A stretch of 64,000 nucleotides of DNA from Bordetella ansorpii. GTDB taxonomy: Bacteria > Pseudomonadota > Gammaproteobacteria > Burkholderiales > Burkholderiaceae_B. The position numbers were made by a program, and so were the translations under genes. The notes below the pieces were generated by a model. The model saw only the letters and a list, made by a program, of their open reading frames with translations, was not told the DNA's origin and did no database searches. The stretch is taken from positions 558,001 to 622,000 of the forward strand of contig NZ_FKIF01000001.1 in assembly GCF_900078705.1 (NCBI RefSeq). The letters run 5' to 3'. Below are positions 26,640-36,057 of this stretch, piece by piece. Position 1 is the first letter of the stretch. Each line of letters starts with the position of its first letter.

Positions 26640-27108
26640 CCTGTCCCTGGCGGTGCAATACGCCGTGGCCGAGCCGCGCCTGCCGCGCTGGCGCCTGCGC
26701 CGCTGGGCGCAGTACGCCCTGGCGGGCGCCGCGCAGGACGGCATGGCCGGCTTCGACGCCGCCGAACTCAGCCTGCGCCTGGTCGGGCAGGCCGAGGGAC
26801 GGCGCCTGAACCGCGAATTCCGCGAGCGCGACTACGCCACCAACGTGCTGACCTTCGAGTACGGCATCGGCCCGGACGGCGTGGCGCGCGGCGACGTCAT
26901 CATCTGCGTGCCGGTGCTGGCGCGCGAGGCCCGCGAGCAGGGCAAGACCCTGCTGCACCACGCCGCCCACCTCACCATCCATGGCGTGCTGCACGCGCTG
27001 GGCTACGACCACATCCGCGCGCGCGACGCCAAGCGGATGGAAAGCCTGGAAACGGCCGTGCTCGCCCGCATGGGTATCGATGACCCTTATATCGCGCCAG
27101 CCGGGTAA
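26626..27108 (+). CDS. ybeY: endoribonuclease YbeY (rRNA maturation factor)
   Basis: Metal-dependent RNase involved in 16S rRNA 3' maturation and 70S quality control. 160 residues with the zinc site HGVLHALGYDH near the C-terminus, and the block YATNVLTFEY typical of the family. The frame is open upstream inside ybeZ; the ATG at 26626 gives the normal N-terminus and a 14-base overlap, consistent with translational coupling. Confidence 0.95.
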   Translation: MKSPDLSLAVQYAVAEPRLPRWRLRRWAQYALAGAAQDGMAGFDAAELSLRLVGQAEGRRLNREFRERDYATNVLTFEYGIGPDGVARGDVIICVPVLAREAREQGKTLLHHAAHLTIHGVLHALGYDHIRARDAKRMESLETAVLARMGIDDPYIAPAG

Positions 27109-27174
27109 CCGCGTAACAAACCTGCAGCCAGGATTCGGTTATGCTGGCCTCTCCCCAACTTGTCCGCTTGGACG

Positions 27175-28065
27175 ATGTCCGACCCTTATCCTGCCACCGA
27201 TGCGCCCGCGCGCAACGCAAAATCCTCCAAGTCCCTCCTCGACCGTGTCCTGGGCCTCGTACGCCGTGAGCCCGAAGACCGCGAAGGCATCAAGGCCGTA
27301 CTCGACGCCGCGCACGAACGCCAGCTGATCGACGCCGAATCCTATTCCATGATCAAGGGCGCGCTGGCCGTGTCCGAGCTCACCGTGGCCGACATCATGG
27401 TGCCGCGGGCGCGCATGGACTTGCTGGACATCTCCCAGCCGCTGCCGCAGCTGCTGGCCATCGTCATCGAGACGGCCCATTCGCGCTTCCCGGTCTATGA
27501 AGACGATCGCGACAACATCATCGGCATCCTGCTGGCCAAGGACCTGCTGCGCTGCATGCTGGAGCCCGGCATCGAACTGCGCGCGCTGGTCCGTCCCGCC
27601 GTGTTCATTCCCGAAGCCAAGCGCCTGAACGTGCTGCTGCGCGACTTCCGCGCCAGCCGCAACCACCAGGCCATCGTCATCGACGAGCACGGCGGCATCT
27701 CGGGCCTGGTCACGATGGAAGACGTGCTGGAGGAAATCGTCGGCGACATCGAGGACGAGTACGACGAGGACGACACCGCCTCGATCATTCCCGAGGCCGA
27801 GAACCAGTGGCGCCTGCTGGCCGCCACCGAGATCAGCCACTTCAACGACACGTTCCAGACCGACCTGCCCGACGACGACTACGACAGCGTCGGCGGCTGG
27901 ATGGGCGGTGAACTCGGCCGTATCCCCAAGCGTGGCGACATCGCCGTGCGGGGCGATCTGCGCATCGAAGTCATCCGGGCCGACGCGCGCCGCGCGCTGT
28001 GGCTGCGGGTGCGCCGCCTGCCGCAGCGTCCGGCCGCCGAATCCGCCACGCCCGCCGAAGCGTAA
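27175..28065 (+). CDS. corC: CBS-domain transporter-associated protein CorC/YbeX
   Basis: 296 residues. Two CBS domains (starting around VADIMVPRARMDLLDI) are followed by a CorC_HlyC transporter-associated domain. An acidic stretch (EDEYDEDDT) lies between them. Members are linked to magnesium and cobalt efflux, and in E. coli YbeX also to ribosome metabolism. The start at ATG 27175 is preferred over an in-frame TTG at 27160. It lies 66 bases after ybeY and 75 before lnt in the conserved cluster. Confidence 0.92.
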   Translation: MSDPYPATDAPARNAKSSKSLLDRVLGLVRREPEDREGIKAVLDAAHERQLIDAESYSMIKGALAVSELTVADIMVPRARMDLLDISQPLPQLLAIVIETAHSRFPVYEDDRDNIIGILLAKDLLRCMLEPGIELRALVRPAVFIPEAKRLNVLLRDFRASRNHQAIVIDEHGGISGLVTMEDVLEEIVGDIEDEYDEDDTASIIPEAENQWRLLAATEISHFNDTFQTDLPDDDYDSVGGWMGGELGRIPKRGDIAVRGDLRIEVIRADARRALWLRVRRLPQRPAAESATPAEA

Positions 28066-28140
28066 GCATTGCCGCCCGGCCTTGGCCGGGCGGACGTCAC
28101 ATCCGGGCCTCGGCCACGCAGCAACAAGAAGGGTAAGCCC

Positions 28141-29748
28141 GTGAACACCACACCCCCGCGGTGGCGCACCGCCGCCACGCTAGCCCTGGCCGGCGGCGTG
28201 CATGCCCTGGCCTTCGCTCCCGGCCCCCTGCCGGCGTGGTCCCTGTCCATCGTACAGGTGCTGGCGCTGGCCGTACTGGCCCGCAGCACCCGGGACGCCC
28301 GGCGCGGCTGGCACGCCTTCGCGCGCGGCTGGTGGTTCGGCCTGGTCAGCTTCGGCATCGGGCTGTATTGGCTGTTCATCAGCATGAACCACTTCGGCGG
28401 CCTGTCGGCCCCGCTGGCCGTGGCCGGCGTGGTGGCGCTATCCGCTTTCCTGGCCCTGTTCGCGGGGTTCGCCGGCATGCTGTCCGTGTGGCTGCGCCCC
28501 ACCGGCAGACCCGTATCGCCGCTGGCCCATGCCCTGACCTGGGCCGCCGCCTGGGCCGCCCTGGAATGGCTGCGCAGCGTGCTGTTCTCCGGCTTCCCGT
28601 GGCTGAACATCGGCTACGCGCACGTGGACGGCCCCCTGGCCGGCTGGGCGCCCCTGCTGGGCGTGCACGGCATGGCCCTGCTGGCCGCGCTGGCCGCCGC
28701 CGCACTGGCTTCCATTCCCCTGTCCTCGGCCGGACGCCTGCGGCCCTCGCTGCCCGTGCTGGGAACCGCATTGGCGCTGGTCGCGGCGGGCTGGCCCCTG
28801 GCCCGCGTCGAATGGTCCACCCCCGAGGGCAGGCCCATGAACATGCGGCTGGTGCAAGGCAATATCGGCCAGTCGCAGAAGTTCGATCCGGCCCTGCTGG
28901 AAGAGGGCATCATCAGCCACATGCGGCTGGCCGTGCAGGCGCCCGCCGCCGGCGAGCCCGCGCCCGACCTGATCATCCTGCCCGAGACCGTGCTGCCGCT
29001 GTTCCAGGACCAACTCGATCCGCAGGTGTGGGAAACCTGGCGCAAGCTGGCGGAACGCCAGAACAGCGCCATCGCCATGGGCGTGCCGCTGCACACCATC
29101 GAGGCCGACGGCTCGCAGCGCTACACCAACAGCGCCATCGGCTTCGACGCCAATACGCCTTTCGAGCAGATCGCCGCCGGCACCATGCCGCAGCGCTACG
29201 ACAAGCGCCATCTGGTGCCCTGGGGCGAATACGTGCCGCCGGGCTTCGGCTGGTTCGTGCAGATGCTGAACATCCCGCTGGGCGAATTCGACCGCGGCCC
29301 GGTGCGCCAGCAGCCATTCGACATCCGTGGCCGGCACCTGGCGTTCAACATCTGCTATGAAGACCTGTTCGGGCCCGAGCTGCTGCCGGCGATATTGCCC
29401 GGCCCCAATGGCGAGCCGGGCGCGACCATCCTGGTCAACCTGAGCAATCTGGGGTGGTTCGGCAACAGCTGGGCGCTGCGCCAGCATTTGCAGATCGGCC
29501 GCCTGCGCAGCGTGGAAACCGCCCGGCCCATGGTGACGGTGACCAATACCGGCATCACCGCGTCGATCGACGCGCATGGCCGCGTCGACGCGATACTGCC
29601 GCCGCACACGGCGGGCATCCTGCCCGTGACGGTGCAAGGCATGACGGGCCTGACGCCGTATACACGCTATGGCGATGCCCCGTTGCTGCTGCTGTCGGGC
29701 GTATTGCTGATCGTCGCGGCCGCTCGGCGCGGGCGCAAGACACGTTGA
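28141..29748 (+). CDS. lnt: apolipoprotein N-acyltransferase Lnt
   Basis: Inner-membrane enzyme that N-acylates the amino-terminal cysteine of lipoproteins. 535 residues with about eight membrane helices and a periplasmic nitrilase-like domain. The catalytic Glu, Lys and Cys are recognisable in [23 protein letters not shown] and [11 protein letters not shown]. The GTG start at 28141 has AGAAGGG just upstream and gives a normal N-terminus. Confidence 0.95.
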   Translation: MNTTPPRWRTAATLALAGGVHALAFAPGPLPAWSLSIVQVLALAVLARSTRDARRGWHAFARGWWFGLVSFGIGLYWLFISMNHFGGLSAPLAVAGVVALSAFLALFAGFAGMLSVWLRPTGRPVSPLAHALTWAAAWAALEWLRSVLFSGFPWLNIGYAHVDGPLAGWAPLLGVHGMALLAALAAAALASIPLSSAGRLRPSLPVLGTALALVAAGWPLARVEWSTPEGRPMNMRLVQGNIGQSQKFDPALLEEGIISHMRLAVQAPAAGEPAPDLIILPETVLPLFQDQLDPQVWETWRKLAERQNSAIAMGVPLHTIEADGSQRYTNSAIGFDANTPFEQIAAGTMPQRYDKRHLVPWGEYVPPGFGWFVQMLNIPLGEFDRGPVRQQPFDIRGRHLAFNICYEDLFGPELLPAILPGPNGEPGATILVNLSNLGWFGNSWALRQHLQIGRLRSVETARPMVTVTNTGITASIDAHGRVDAILPPHTAGILPVTVQGMTGLTPYTRYGDAPLLLLSGVLLIVAAARRGRKTR

Positions 29749-29833
29749 TGAAAGGACGCACCGCCGATGGTGGTGGTGGTGGCGGCGGCTTGCGAGGCCG
29801 CCCCTTCGCGGTCGCGAACCGACCGCATAAAGC

Positions 29834-29863
29834 AAAAAGGGTCGACACGTTGCGTGCCAACCC
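29834..29863 (-). terminator. terminator of the left tRNA cluster
   Basis: On the minus strand GGGTTGGCACG pairs with CGTGTCGACCC across a CAA loop and is followed by five T residues. It lies 17 bases past the tRNA-Asp 3' end. Confidence 0.8.
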
Positions 29864-29879
29864 TTCAGCTTGAATCTAG

Positions 29880-29956
29880 TGGCGGAGCGGACGGGGCTCG
29901 AACCCGCGACCCCCGGCGTGACAGGCCGGTATTCTAACCAACTGAACTACCGCTCC
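29880..29956 (-). tRNA. tRNA-Asp (anticodon GTC), left cluster
   Basis: 77-nt cloverleaf with acceptor GGAGCGG/CCGCTCC, anticodon stem CCGGC/GCCGG around loop CTGTCAC (anticodon GTC), a T-loop GGTTCGAGCC and an encoded CCA. It is identical to the copy at 31929-32005. Third gene of an Ala-Glu-Asp transcript. Confidence 0.98.
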
Positions 29957-30001
29957 GCAGCGGTTTGTGTCACCGTACTACCTGTGCAGATGCCAGCAAG
30001 C

Positions 30002-30077
30002 TGGCGTCCCCTAGGGGATTCGAACCCCTGTACTCACCGTGAAAGGGTGATGTCCTAGGCCTCTAGACGAAGGGGAC
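30002..30077 (-). tRNA. tRNA-Glu (anticodon TTC), left cluster
   Basis: 76-nt cloverleaf with acceptor GTCCCCT/AGGGGAC, anticodon loop CTTTCAC (TTC), and encoded CCA. Identical to 31808-31883. The 45-base spacer to tRNA-Asp differs at a single base from that in the other cluster. Confidence 0.98.
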
Positions 30078-30104
30078 CTGGACTGCACATTTCTTCGCTT
30101 TGAC

Positions 30105-30180
<76 letters not shown>

Positions 30181-30243
30181 CCGAGATTCAAACAGCGCCT
30201 TGCTTTTTTGCTGCTTGCTTCGTTGTGTCGGCGAAGAAACGAG

Positions 30244-30272
30244 ATTATGCAGAAGTTTTTGGCTTCGTGCAA
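30244..30272 (-). promoter_or_regulatory. promoter of the left tRNA cluster
   Basis: On the minus strand TTGCAC (30267-30272), a 17-base spacer and CATAAT (30244-30249), a good sigma-70 promoter about 60 bases upstream of tRNA-Ala. The rest of 30181-30457 holds only the leader and non-coding sequence. Confidence 0.75.
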
Positions 30273-30457
30273 GTCGACTGCGGAAAAAATCCGCTTTTTT
30301 TGTCATCCTTCTGCCACGAACCCGGCGCCCGCCGTGTGGCCATCGCAGATCCAGGGACATAGCTCGAATCAAATCAACGACTTGCGCGGCAGGCGCTTTA
30401 GGTGCATCGTCGGTGCAATGACGATCACGGACGCCGCATCCAGAACGACGACACATC

Positions 30458-31513
30458 ATGACCCGAACCTCCTTCCCTACCCGGCGCCTGGGGCGCACCG
30501 ACATGCACATCACCCGCGTCGGCTTCGGCGCATGGGCCGCTGGCGGCGGCGACTGGGCGGTGGGCTGGGGGTCGCAGGATGACGGCGAGTCCATCGCCGC
30601 GATCCGCCATGCGGTCGATCGCGGCATCAACTGGATCGACACGGCGGCCGTCTATGGCCTGGGTCATTCGGAGGACATCGTGCGCCGGGCGCTGTCCGGC
30701 ATGCCGTCCTCGCAGCGCCCCTATGTATTCACCAAGGGCGGACTGACCTGGACGCAGGACGACGATCCGCGCGCCATGCCCCGCCGCAACGGTTCGCCCG
30801 ACAGCCTGCGGCGCGAAGTCGACGCCTCGCTGCGGCGCCTGGGCGTCGAATGCATCGACCTCTACCAGATGCACTGGCCGGCGGGCGACGGCACGCCGCT
30901 TTCCGAATACTGGGGCACGCTGCTGGAACTGAAGCAGGCCGGCAAGCTGCGCGCCATCGGCCTGTCCAACCACAACCTGGCCCAGTTGCAGGCCGCCCAC
31001 GCGCTGGGCCGCGTCGATACGCTGCAGCCGCCTTTCTCCGCGGTACGGCGCGAAGCGGCGGCGGACCTGCTGCCCTGGTGCGCCGAACACGACGTCGGCG
31101 TGATCGTCTACAGCCCCATGCAATCGGGCCTGCTGTCGGGCAAGTTCTCCGAAGCCCGCGCTCGCGCCCTGCCAAACAACGACTGGCGTTCGCGGCACGC
31201 CGAATTCACCGCGCCACTGCTGGCGCGCAATCTGGCGCTGGCCGATGCCCTGGAACCGATCGCGGACCGCCACGGCACCACGGCAGGCGCGGTCGCGATC
31301 GCCTGGACGCTGGCGTGGCCGGGCGTCACCGGCGCCATCGTCGGCGCGCGCAGCGCCGCGCAGGTCGACGGCTGGCTGGCGGCCGCCACGCTGGAACTGG
31401 ATGGGGACGACCTGGACGATATCGCCCGGGCCATCGAGCGCAGCGGCGCGGGCGCGGGGCCGGCCTGGCCGCACGCCGACGACGTGCCGTTGACCGAGCG
31501 CCTGCGCCGCTGA
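30458..31513 (+). CDS. aldo/keto reductase
   Basis: NADPH-dependent oxidoreductase of the AKR family, 351 residues, TIM barrel. The catalytic tetrad is visible as Asp in WIDTAAVYG, Tyr in the same block, Lys in VFTKGG and His in YQMHWP. The cofactor-binding C-terminal portion includes AIVGARSAAQVDGW. The substrate cannot be told. The gene sits alone inside the 1.5-kb segment bounded by inverted tRNA clusters. Confidence 0.92.
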   Translation: MTRTSFPTRRLGRTDMHITRVGFGAWAAGGGDWAVGWGSQDDGESIAAIRHAVDRGINWIDTAAVYGLGHSEDIVRRALSGMPSSQRPYVFTKGGLTWTQDDDPRAMPRRNGSPDSLRREVDASLRRLGVECIDLYQMHWPAGDGTPLSEYWGTLLELKQAGKLRAIGLSNHNLAQLQAAHALGRVDTLQPPFSAVRREAAADLLPWCAEHDVGVIVYSPMQSGLLSGKFSEARARALPNNDWRSRHAEFTAPLLARNLALADALEPIADRHGTTAGAVAIAWTLAWPGVTGAIVGARSAAQVDGWLAAATLELDGDDLDDIARAIERSGAGAGPAWPHADDVPLTERLRR

Positions 31514-31589
31514 CACGGCACATCGCTCCCCCTGCCCTGGCGACGTTGCGTGGCGGTCCGAAAAAATTTCGGCGAATTTGCCTGGGCAT

Positions 31590-31618
31590 CTGACAGCGGT
31601 AAAAAAATAGTGCATAAT
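31590..31618 (+). promoter_or_regulatory. promoter of the right tRNA cluster
   Basis: CTGACA (31590-31595), 17-base spacer, CATAAT (31613-31618), then a GC-rich discriminator (GCGCCC) of the type found in stringently controlled stable-RNA promoters. It lies 85 bases upstream of tRNA-Ala and is unrelated in sequence to the left cluster's leader. Confidence 0.78.
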
Positions 31619-31702
31619 TCGCGCCCTGTTCGCCGAAACGGCTTTACGGCAAAGGCAAAGCGATACCTTCCCAGGCCATCGCCAAGCGCAGTGAAGCACA
31701 TC

Positions 31703-31778
<76 letters not shown>

Positions 31779-31807
31779 GTCCACGCGAACAGAATGTGCG
31801 GGTCCAA

Positions 31808-31883
31808 GTCCCCTTCGTCTAGAGGCCTAGGACATCACCCTTTCACGGTGAGTACAGGGGTTCGAATCCCCTAGGGGACGCCA
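31808..31883 (+). tRNA. tRNA-Glu (anticodon TTC), right cluster
   Basis: 76-nt cloverleaf, acceptor GTCCCCT/AGGGGAC, loop CTTTCAC, encoded CCA. Same sequence as 30002-30077. Confidence 0.98.
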
Positions 31884-31928
31884 GCTTGCTGGCATCTGCA
31901 CAGGTAGTACGGTGACGCAAACCGCTGC

Positions 31929-32005
31929 GGAGCGGTAGTTCAGTTGGTTAGAATACCGGCCTGTCACGCCGGGGGTCGCGGGTTCGAGCCCCGTCCGCTC
32001 CGCCA
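31929..32005 (+). tRNA. tRNA-Asp (anticodon GTC), right cluster
   Basis: 77-nt cloverleaf, acceptor GGAGCGG/CCGCTCC, loop CTGTCAC, encoded CCA. Same sequence as 29880-29956. Confidence 0.98.
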
Positions 32006-32014
32006 AAATTCGAA

Positions 32015-32049
32015 GGGTTGGCTCGATGCAGATCGAGCCAACCCTTTTT
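32015..32049 (+). terminator. terminator of the right tRNA cluster
   Basis: Perfect 13-base stem GGGTTGGCTCGAT / ATCGAGCCAACCC with loop GCAG, followed by TTTTT. Confidence 0.92.
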
Positions 32050-32082
32050 CATTTCCGCCTGCGCGCAGCCGGCGCGGCGACG

Positions 32083-32352
32083 TCAGTCCTCGTCGTCGTC
32101 ATCCTCCGCCACCACCACCCTCAACCGGTACTTGGCCTGCGCCTCGCTCACGACGCGCGCGACCACCTCGGCATACGTCTTGTCGCCGGCATAGGGCGGC
32201 ATGTTCCAGTTGCCGGCGCCCTGGTCGTCCCGCAGCAGTTGCGGCGGCGGGATGACGATCTTCACGTCGCCCGCCGGCGAGGTCAGCCCATCCACCGCCT
32301 GCTGGACATACAGGCGGATCTCATCGGCGGTACGTTCTTCTTTCTGGGCCAT
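32083..32352 (-). CDS. small protein of unknown function with acidic tail (89 aa)
   Basis: I do not recognise this family. The 89-residue product starts MAQKEERTADEIRLYVQQ, has a central block PPPQLLRDDQGAGNWNMPPY, and ends in an acidic run EDDDDED. There is no signal peptide or membrane segment. An upstream GGAG sits eight bases before the ATG at 32352; an in-frame extension to 32448 lacks a ribosome site. It converges on the right tRNA cluster and diverges from the nucleotidase gene. Confidence 0.75.
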   Translation of the reverse strand: MAQKEERTADEIRLYVQQAVDGLTSPAGDVKIVIPPPQLLRDDQGAGNWNMPPYAGDKTYAEVVARVVSEAQAKYRLRVVVAEDDDDED

Positions 32353-32537
32353 CGTGGTCTCCGGTTTTTTAACGTGGTGATCCAATGGTAGGCCTGTTGC
32401 CGGCGGCGCGCGGTCACGATCCATGACCGATGTGAGCAGAAGGAACATGCGTCCCTCATATTCAAATTACGTCAGCATGACTGATCGACACATTAATACA
32501 CACCGTTTCAGGGAAACGACAGAAACCCTTCTTCATT

Positions 32538-32559
32538 CAGCTACGTAACAGCTACGTCA
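32538..32559 (+). promoter_or_regulatory. tandem 11-bp direct repeat upstream of nucleotidase gene
   Basis: CAGCTACGTAA is followed immediately by CAGCTACGTCA (10 of 11 identical); another TACGTCA lies at 32468-32474. The 11-base period is that of OmpR/PhoB-family half sites. PhoB control would suit a phosphatase gene, but the bases match the enteric Pho box only in part. Confidence 0.4.
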
Positions 32560-32605
32560 TTACCTCAGGCAACCATGACGCCTCTTTTGTATCGAGGAGA
32601 GAGTC

Positions 32606-34585
32606 ATGCACGCTGAGCCGTCCTTTGGCCGCAACGGGTCCGAGTCCCGTTGGAACCATCGCCTGAAAGTCATCGCCGCGGCCCTGGCCGCCGCAGGTCT
32701 GGTCGCCGCTTGCGGCGGCAGCGACCACGACGACGACCAGGCCACCACGCCGCCGGTCGCTGGCGAGCCGATGGACCTGACCATCCTGCACATCGACGAT
32801 CACCATTCGAACCTGGATGCCAAGAACCGTACGCTGAACCTGAAGAATGCCGCCGGCACCCGCACGGCGGTCAGCGTCGAGGCCGCCGGCTTCCCGCGCG
32901 TCACCGCGGCCATGAAAGAGCTGTCCGTTGGCAAGACCAACGTGCTGAAGCTGCACGCTGGCGACGCCCTGACCGGCACGCTGTATTACAACCGCGCCGG
33001 CGCGCTGGGCGAAGCCGATGCCACGATGATGAACACCGTGTGCTTCGACGCCTTCACGCTGGGCAACCACGAATTCGACAAGGGCGACACCGAACTCAAG
33101 GGCTTCATCGACCGCCTGCACGCCGACGATTGCCAGACCCCGGTTATCAGCGCCAACGTGCACTTCGGCGAGAACTCCCAACTGAACCCGTCGCGCGCCC
33201 CGGGCTACGTCAACCCGTACACCATCGTCGAGCGCAGCGACCAGAAGATCGGTATCGTCGGCCTGACGATCGCCACCAAGACCAAGAACTCGTCCAGCCC
33301 CGACGCCGACACCACGTTCGAAGACGAAACCGTTGCCGCGCAGCGTTCGATCGACGAACTGAAGGCACAGGGCATCAACAAGATCGTCGTCATGAGCCAC
33401 ATCGGCTACGAGTACGACAAGCAGGTGCTGGCCAACCTGAGCGGCGTGGACGTCGTGGTCGGTGGCGACTCGCACACCCTGCTGGGCCCGGACTGGCTGA
33501 CCGACTACGGCGTGGGCACCCCCGCCGGCAAGTATGCCGAGCAGTTGGCCGACAAGGACGGCAGCCCCGTGTGCCTGGTGCACGCCTGGGAATACTCGCA
33601 GGTCGTGGGCGAGCTGAACGTCTCGTTCGACAAGGACGGCAAGGTCACCAACTGCGGCGGTACGCCTCACGTGCTGATCGACGAGAACATCAGCGTCAGC
33701 GGCGCCACGCCCAGCGCGGCCGATCTGCGCGCCATGCGTGACGACATCGCCGCCAGCGGCTTCCTGCGCATCACGCACCCCGACACCGCCGCCGCCGAAC
33801 TGCTGAAGCCCTTCAAGGCCTTCGTGGATGAGTTCCGCGCCAAGGAAGTCGCCATCACGATGCAGGAACTGTGCCGTCGCCGCGTTCCCGGCACGCCGCC
33901 CAACCCCGCCATCGCCGACGTCAGCAACAGCAGCGACACTTGCAACACCGAAGGCAACGTCGCCCTGCGCGGCGGCGACATCCAGCAGTATGTCGCTCAG
34001 GCCTTCCTGGAAATCGCCAACAGCGACTACGGTGGCGCCGACATCTCGCTGCAGAACGGCGGCGGCGTGCGCGTGGCCCTGCCCATCGACACCGTCACGG
34101 GCCGCGTGACGGCTGCCGATGTGCTGACCGTCCTGCCCTTCAGCAACATGCTGTGGCGCCTGGAGCTGACCGGCGCCGAGGTCAAGACCATGGTGGAAGA
34201 TGGCCTGAACGCCGTGTTCGGCACGGGCGGCTCGACCGGCCCCTACCCCTACACGGGCGGCCTGCGCTTCGACGTGAACTACGCCCAAGCCTACGGCAGC
34301 CGCGCCAGCAACCTGGAAGTGCGCAACCGCGACACCGGCGTGTGGGAAGCCATCGACCCTGCCAAGACCTACAAGCTGTTCACGCTGAGCTTCGCGGCCC
34401 AGGGTGGCGACGGCTACAAGGTCCTGGCCACGATCCCGGCCGAGCGCCGCGAAGACATCGGCGTGCTCGACGCTGACGCCTTCCAGACCTACATCGATCG
34501 CCAGACCGTCGATTCGTCGACGAACCTGCCGGTGATCGAGCGCGTGGACGACGCGCTGTACAGCACGAAGTCGTTCAACCCCTGA
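32606..34585 (+). CDS. bifunctional metallophosphatase / 5'-nucleotidase, predicted lipoprotein
   Basis: UshA/YfkN-type phosphoesterase of 659 residues, which would hydrolyse extracytoplasmic nucleotides to nucleosides and phosphate. The N-terminal hydrophobic segment ends in a lipobox-like LVAACGGS near residue 36, so the mature protein is probably lipid-anchored. The calcineurin-like metal site appears in ILHIDDHHSN, LHAGDALTG, TLGNHEFDKG and VMSHIGYEYD. The C-terminal nucleotide-binding domain shows NGGGVRVALP and FSNMLWRLELTGAE. A strong ribosome site (GAGGAGAGAG) precedes the ATG. The usual first motif DxHG reads DDHHSN here. Confidence 0.9.
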   Translation: MHAEPSFGRNGSESRWNHRLKVIAAALAAAGLVAACGGSDHDDDQATTPPVAGEPMDLTILHIDDHHSNLDAKNRTLNLKNAAGTRTAVSVEAAGFPRVTAAMKELSVGKTNVLKLHAGDALTGTLYYNRAGALGEADATMMNTVCFDAFTLGNHEFDKGDTELKGFIDRLHADDCQTPVISANVHFGENSQLNPSRAPGYVNPYTIVERSDQKIGIVGLTIATKTKNSSSPDADTTFEDETVAAQRSIDELKAQGINKIVVMSHIGYEYDKQVLANLSGVDVVVGGDSHTLLGPDWLTDYGVGTPAGKYAEQLADKDGSPVCLVHAWEYSQVVGELNVSFDKDGKVTNCGGTPHVLIDENISVSGATPSAADLRAMRDDIAASGFLRITHPDTAAAELLKPFKAFVDEFRAKEVAITMQELCRRRVPGTPPNPAIADVSNSSDTCNTEGNVALRGGDIQQYVAQAFLEIANSDYGGADISLQNGGGVRVALPIDTVTGRVTAADVLTVLPFSNMLWRLELTGAEVKTMVEDGLNAVFGTGGSTGPYPYTGGLRFDVNYAQAYGSRASNLEVRNRDTGVWEAIDPAKTYKLFTLSFAAQGGDGYKVLATIPAERREDIGVLDADAFQTYIDRQTVDSSTNLPVIERVDDALYSTKSFNP

Positions 34586-35037
34586 TAGGCACGCCGCTCG
34601 GCCTGTAAAAGGCTGAGCCTCGGTGTCCGATACGCCCGCCTGCCGGGTGGCCAGAAATGGCCGCCAGGCGTGGCGGGCGAACTTTTGGACGGACGGTCTG
34701 GCGGCCCCCGCGGCACGGCGACCGTGACCGGCTTGCATTCGCGCCAGGCCGGATCTCTGAAAGACAAGGCCCGCTTGGCGAAACGCCGCTCTTCCAGGCC
34801 TCGGGCACAAGGCGCATCTTAAATTTACTTTCAGATACAACAATTAAGACGCCTGGTCGGTCCGCAAGATGCCTGCGCGTTACCAGCAACCAGCACGCAA
34901 TTTTCAGGCTACCTCTTTTAACATCAGCCAAAATAACGCCAATTTCGCGATTTTTGACGGAATTGCCTTTCTCGCCCCACCCTTCTTACGATGCGCCAGC
35001 CGCTGGCCCCCGCCTCGGCCGTGAAGAAGGAGCCCCC
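34586..35037 (+). promoter_or_regulatory. intergenic region with likely bioB promoter
   Basis: This 452-base gap contains no convincing gene. The right half (about 34815-34960) is markedly AT-rich for this genome. A plausible sigma-70 promoter is TTGCCT (34963-34968), 18-base spacer, TACGAT (34987-34992), ending 45 bases before the bioB ATG. The left part has a GC-rich imperfect hairpin near 34640-34675 without a T-tract. Confidence 0.4.
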
Positions 35038-36057
35038 ATGCACACCCAGCCCGTGGCTGCCCCCGCGCGCCAGCCATCCGCCCTCTCGGCGGACGCCGCC
35101 TGGCAAGTCGACGACTTGATGACGCTGTACGACCTGCCGCTGCCCGACCTGCTGCACCGCGCGCAATCGGTGCATCGCAAGCATTTCGCCGCCGACACGG
35201 TGCAGCTCTCCACGCTGCTGTCGATCAAGACCGGCGGCTGTCCGGAGGACTGCGGGTACTGCCCGCAATCGGCCCGCTACGACACCGGCGTGGCCTCGCA
35301 GGCCCTGCTGCCGCTGGAAGACGTGCTGCGGGCCGCCCGCGCGGCCCGCGACAGCGGCGCCCGCCGCTTCTGCATGGGCGCGGCCTGGCGCAGCCCCAAG
35401 CCGCATCAGCTGGAGGCCGTGGCCGAGATGGTGGCCGCGGTGAAGGCGCTGGGCCTGGAGACCTGCGTGACGCTGGGCATGCTGCGCGCGGGCCAGGCCG
35501 AACAGTTGAAAGACGCCGGGCTGGACTACTACAACCACAACCTGGACACCTCGCCGGCCTTCTATGGCGGCGTCATCTCGACGCGCACCTACCAGGACCG
35601 CCTGGACACGCTGCAGCGCGTACGCGGCGCCGGACTGTCGGTGTGCTGCGGCGGCATCATCGGCATGGGCGAATCGCGGCGCGAGCGCGCCGCGCTGATC
35701 GCACAATTGGCCGACCTGCGCCCGTATCCCGAATCGGTGCCGATCAACAACCTGATCGCCGTGCCCGGTACCCCTTTGGCCGACGCCGAACCGCTGGACC
35801 CCTTCGAACTGGTGCGCACCATCGCGGTGGCCCGCATCGCCATGCCGGGCGCCATGGTGCGCCTGTCCGCGGGCCGCGAGTCGCTGGCGGACGCCGAACA
35901 GGCGCTATGCTTCCTGGCCGGCGCGAACTCGATTTTCTACGGCGACACGCTGCTGACCGCCGCCAACCCGCAGGCAGAAGCCGACCGCCGCCTTCTGGCG
36001 CGCCTGGGCATGCGCGCCGGCGATGCCCTTCCCCCCATGGAGGCTGTATGCCTATGA
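35038..36057 (+). CDS. bioB: biotin synthase BioB
   Basis: Radical-SAM enzyme inserting sulfur into dethiobiotin, the last biotin step. 339 residues with the SAM cluster motif [11 protein letters not shown] near residue 65, the YYNHNLDTS block and the [2Fe-2S] ligand region ([29 protein letters not shown]). The ATG at 35038 has AAGGAG five bases upstream; the frame is open further back. No other biotin gene adjoins it; the following transporter gene overlaps its end. Confidence 0.96.
   Translation: MHTQPVAAPARQPSALSADAAWQVDDLMTLYDLPLPDLLHRAQSVHRKHFAADTVQLSTLLSIKTGGCPEDCGYCPQSARYDTGVASQALLPLEDVLRAARAARDSGARRFCMGAAWRSPKPHQLEAVAEMVAAVKALGLETCVTLGMLRAGQAEQLKDAGLDYYNHNLDTSPAFYGGVISTRTYQDRLDTLQRVRGAGLSVCCGGIIGMGESRRERAALIAQLADLRPYPESVPINNLIAVPGTPLADAEPLDPFELVRTIAVARIAMPGAMVRLSAGRESLADAEQALCFLAGANSIFYGDTLLTAANPQAEADRRLLARLGMRAGDALPPMEAVCL

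Noticed and set aside
34640-34675. Possible intrinsic terminator after the nucleotidase gene
   Set aside because: The hairpin is imperfect and is not followed by a T-tract.
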